The notes under the pieces were generated by a model. It did no database searches, was not told where the DNA came from, and worked only from the letters and a program-made list of their open reading frames with translations. DNA of 6,750 nucleotides from Rhizobium sp. LCM 4573 (GTDB lineage: Bacteria > Pseudomonadota > Alphaproteobacteria > Rhizobiales > Rhizobiaceae). Below are positions 6,204-6,750 of this stretch, piece after piece. Made by a program: the position numbers and the translations under genes. The DNA is taken from assembly GCF_001854865.1 (NCBI RefSeq), contig NZ_MDDW01000009.1, positions 46,515-53,264 of the forward strand, written 5' to 3'. Within the stretch, counting starts at the first letter, position 1. Each line of letters opens with the position of its first letter.

Positions 6204-6750
6204 TCAGCGGATGATGATGGCGTCGCCCAGCGTCGACTTCAGTTCCGCCTCGGCATCGTTGACGGCAGCATCGACCGTCTTGGCGCCGGTCCAGCTTGCT
6301 TCGAAATTCTTCCACATGATCGTCCAGTACTTGCCGAAATCCGCGTTGTTCGGCATCGCGTTGGCGTGCGGCAGCAGGCGGGCGGTCGCCTCGCTTGCCC
6401 AGCGGTCGGCGGCATAGAGATCGACCTTCGTCTCGGCTTCCGAGATGCCGAGATGGGCGGACTTGATGGCGTGCAGCGCGTTGATACGCGGTTCCGACGC
6501 GATCTTGACGAGATCGGCGGCGATCTGCGTCGTCTCCTCGTCATGGCCGGCCATCAGGAGATAGGTCAGCGGATGGGTGAGCGTGTTGGCCTTGCCGCCC
6601 TCGCCCGCCGGGATCAGCGTGAACTGCACATTGCCGAAGAAGTCCTTGAGGCCTTCCTGGTTCACAAGGCGTGCATAGTGCCAGGTGCCGCCGTGCCAGA
6701 TGCCGGCCTTGCCGGACGCGACTTCCGCCCACCATTGATCGCCGGGCATG
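6204..6750 (-). CDS. ABC importer solute-binding protein, family 1 (3' part)
   Basis: The C-terminal 182 or so codons of a periplasmic solute-binding protein; the frame is open at the right edge and the ATG at 6749 is an internal Met. The visible part covers most of the C-terminal lobe: an IPAGEGGKANTLTHP stretch typical of family-1 (CUT1) proteins, then helices and the closing PNNADFGKYW...DAVNDAEAELKS-type tail. Full-length relatives are usually 400-450 residues with a signal peptide, so more than half, including the signal and much of the ligand site, is outside the window. Being the first visible gene, just before a stem-loop and the permeases, it supplies the ligand specificity of this importer. 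Trp residues in the visible start (DQWWAE, IWHGGTWHYA) may line the ligand cleft. The family call is good; the ligand is unknown. Confidence 0.88.
   Translation of the reverse strand, partial: MPGDQWWAEVASGKAGIWHGGTWHYARLVNQEGLKDFFGNVQFTLIPAGEGGKANTLTHPLTYLLMAGHDEETTQIAADLVKIASEPRINALHAIKSAHLGISEAETKVDLYAADRWASEATARLLPHANAMPNNADFGKYWTIMWKNFEASWTGAKTVDAAVNDAEAELKSTLGDAIIIR

Noticed and set aside
5734..6315. 193-codon minus-strand open frame across the binding-protein/permease junction
   Set aside because: It is an out-of-frame shadow rich in Arg and Gly; the overlapping permease and binding-protein frames have clear family motifs.

Overview
The window looks like part of a high-GC alphaproteobacterial genome. 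A rhizobial/agrobacterial-type member of the Hyphomicrobiales is the best guess, from the GC-rich codon use, the style of the CUT1 sugar-importer proteins and the packed solute-importer operon with its own LacI regulator. This is inference; no rRNA or other phylogenetic marker is present.

Nearly everything lies on the minus strand as one operon, transcribed from the right edge to the left. In order it holds: the 3' part of a family-1 (CUT1) solute-binding protein gene (its start, and the operon promoter, lie beyond 6750); a 60-nt gap with a strong stem-loop; a first permease with an unusually large extracytoplasmic insertion; a second permease; a MalK/UgpC-type ATPase; a long gene encoding a glycerophosphodiester phosphodiesterase (GDPD) domain fused in frame to a complete LacI-family repressor; and an inositol-monophosphatase-family phosphatase. 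From the first permease on, genes overlap or abut by 0-2 nt, so they are almost certainly co-transcribed and translationally coupled. At the left edge a plus-strand gene of unknown function enters the window and converges on the phosphatase gene. Their two stop codons share the palindrome TTAA, which is the loop of a GC-rich hairpin. No intergenic stretch exceeds 60 nt.

Read as a pathway, the operon would bind a solute in the periplasm, import it by an ABC system, cleave a phosphodiester with the GDPD domain, and remove phosphate from the resulting sugar- or polyol-phosphate with the IMPase-family enzyme. The covalently attached LacI domain probably senses the solute or a breakdown product. 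This importer + phosphodiesterase + phosphatase + repressor logic parallels agrocinopine catabolism (acc genes) of Agrobacterium, where AccF is GDPD-like and AccG IMPase-like, but here the transporter is CUT1-type and the phosphodiesterase is fused to the repressor. Candidate substrates are glycerophosphodiesters such as glycerophosphoinositol, or sugar-phosphodiester opine-like compounds. The substrate cannot be read from the sequence. The most notable points are the enzyme-repressor fusion and the permease insertion.
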